A stretch of 6,463 nt of DNA, from NCBI GenBank assembly GCA_900765465.1, contig CAAFRM010000136.1, positions 1-6,463 on the forward strand, in the 5' to 3' direction. Both the position numbers and the translations under genes were made by a program. The DNA is from an uncultured Prevotella sp. GTDB lineage: Bacteria > Bacteroidota > Bacteroidia > Bacteroidales > Bacteroidaceae. Of this stretch, positions 6,155-6,463 are shown piece after piece. The notes under the pieces were generated by a model. It ran no database searches. It was given only the letters and a program-made list of their open reading frames with translations, and was not told the DNA's origin. Every line of letters begins with the position of its first letter. Position 1 is the stretch's first letter.

Positions 6155-6463
6155 CTATTTTAAACCTGAAAGTTGATACGTCTTTCCTGGCTCTGTTTCC
6201 AAATCATATTCATACACCGCTGGGATATTTGCCTTGACGCCTTCTTCCGCTCTCTGCTGCGCCATTGCGGTTTTTACCACAGCAGGTGCCAGCAAAGCAT
6301 TCGGACAGCCACCTTCCGCCTTCTTCAGATTCTTCGCCTTCAGCGGAACGTAGGAGCGGAGACGCAGCACGCCTCCGATGGTGGAGCGAATCTTCGCCTT
6401 CATCAGTCTGCCATTCTTCCAGTCCATATCCACCACAAAGCCGCCACGGGCACGAAGTCCCTT
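6155..6463 (-). CDS. C-terminal end of a GH95-type glycoside hydrolase (alpha-L-fucosidase/galactosidase family)
   Basis: The frame is open from the right edge of the window to TAG at 6157-6155, showing the last 102 residues; the rest, including the catalytic domain, lies beyond the window. The segment KGLRARGGFVVDMDWKNGRL, followed by an Ile-x-Ser...Gly-Gly...Leu-Arg-x-Arg pattern (IRSTIGGVLRLR), matches the C-terminal beta-domain of GH95 enzymes, where a Gly-x-x-Ala-Arg-Gly-Gly-Phe motif is followed by a Trp-x-x-Gly turn. GH95 members remove terminal alpha-1,2-L-fucose or L-galactose from plant and host glycans. Related large (alpha/alpha)6-barrel hydrolases share a similar terminal domain, so the family is likely rather than certain. 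The protein ends in a YQLSGLK tail about 40 residues longer than the conserved domain seems to need. The GH43 gene starts 147 bp downstream with its own promoter; no terminator is seen between them. Confidence 0.7.
   Translation of the reverse strand, partial: KGLRARGGFVVDMDWKNGRLMKAKIRSTIGGVLRLRSYVPLKAKNLKKAEGGCPNALLAPAVVKTAMAQQRAEEGVKANIPAVYEYDLETEPGKTYQLSGLK

Overview
The window looks like chromosomal DNA from a gut Bacteroidota of the Prevotella/Segatella type. The evidence is a PorT-type (type IX secretion) barrel protein, surface-polysaccharide glycoside hydrolases of families 43 and 95, Bacteroidota-style -7 boxes (TAnnTTTG), starts without Shine-Dalgarno sequences, and moderate GC content with AT-rich intergenic regions. 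The genus is inferred from overall resemblance, not from a marker gene.

Left part (1-2440, plus strand). The 3' end of a PstS-like periplasmic substrate-binding protein gene is followed, after 59 bp, by a secreted 472-residue TPR protein gene. They look like the last two genes of an operon. In related genomes this pair usually sits behind exbB/exbD/tonB genes, which would lie outside the window. A short hairpin directly after the TPR stop and a strong intrinsic terminator close the operon.

Middle part (2440-3900). An AT-rich intergenic stretch carries two adjoining tandem-repeat arrays: four degenerate units of about 25 bp, then three 22-bp units each centred on CCCTTAAG. Next, on the minus strand, is a 55-residue 2[4Fe-4S] ferredoxin gene with its own terminator and a TAnnTTTG promoter with an inverted repeat just upstream. 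On the plus strand a porT-like gene follows. It ends at a bidirectional terminator shared with the convergent gene to its right.

Right part (3900-6463, minus strand). A secreted multidomain GH43 enzyme (catalytic propeller, C-terminal beta-sandwich, C-terminal beta-trefoil-like domain) has a promoter set in nested inverted repeats. Upstream of it, same orientation, is the C-terminal end of a GH95-type (alpha-L-fucosidase/galactosidase) enzyme. Together they suggest the edge of a locus for a plant polysaccharide carrying both arabinose/xylose and fucose/galactose side groups.

I see no mobile element, tRNA, rRNA or CRISPR array. No entirely new protein system is evident. The most unusual sequence is the non-coding repeat block at 2442-2602 and the symmetrical regulatory DNA upstream of the GH43 gene.
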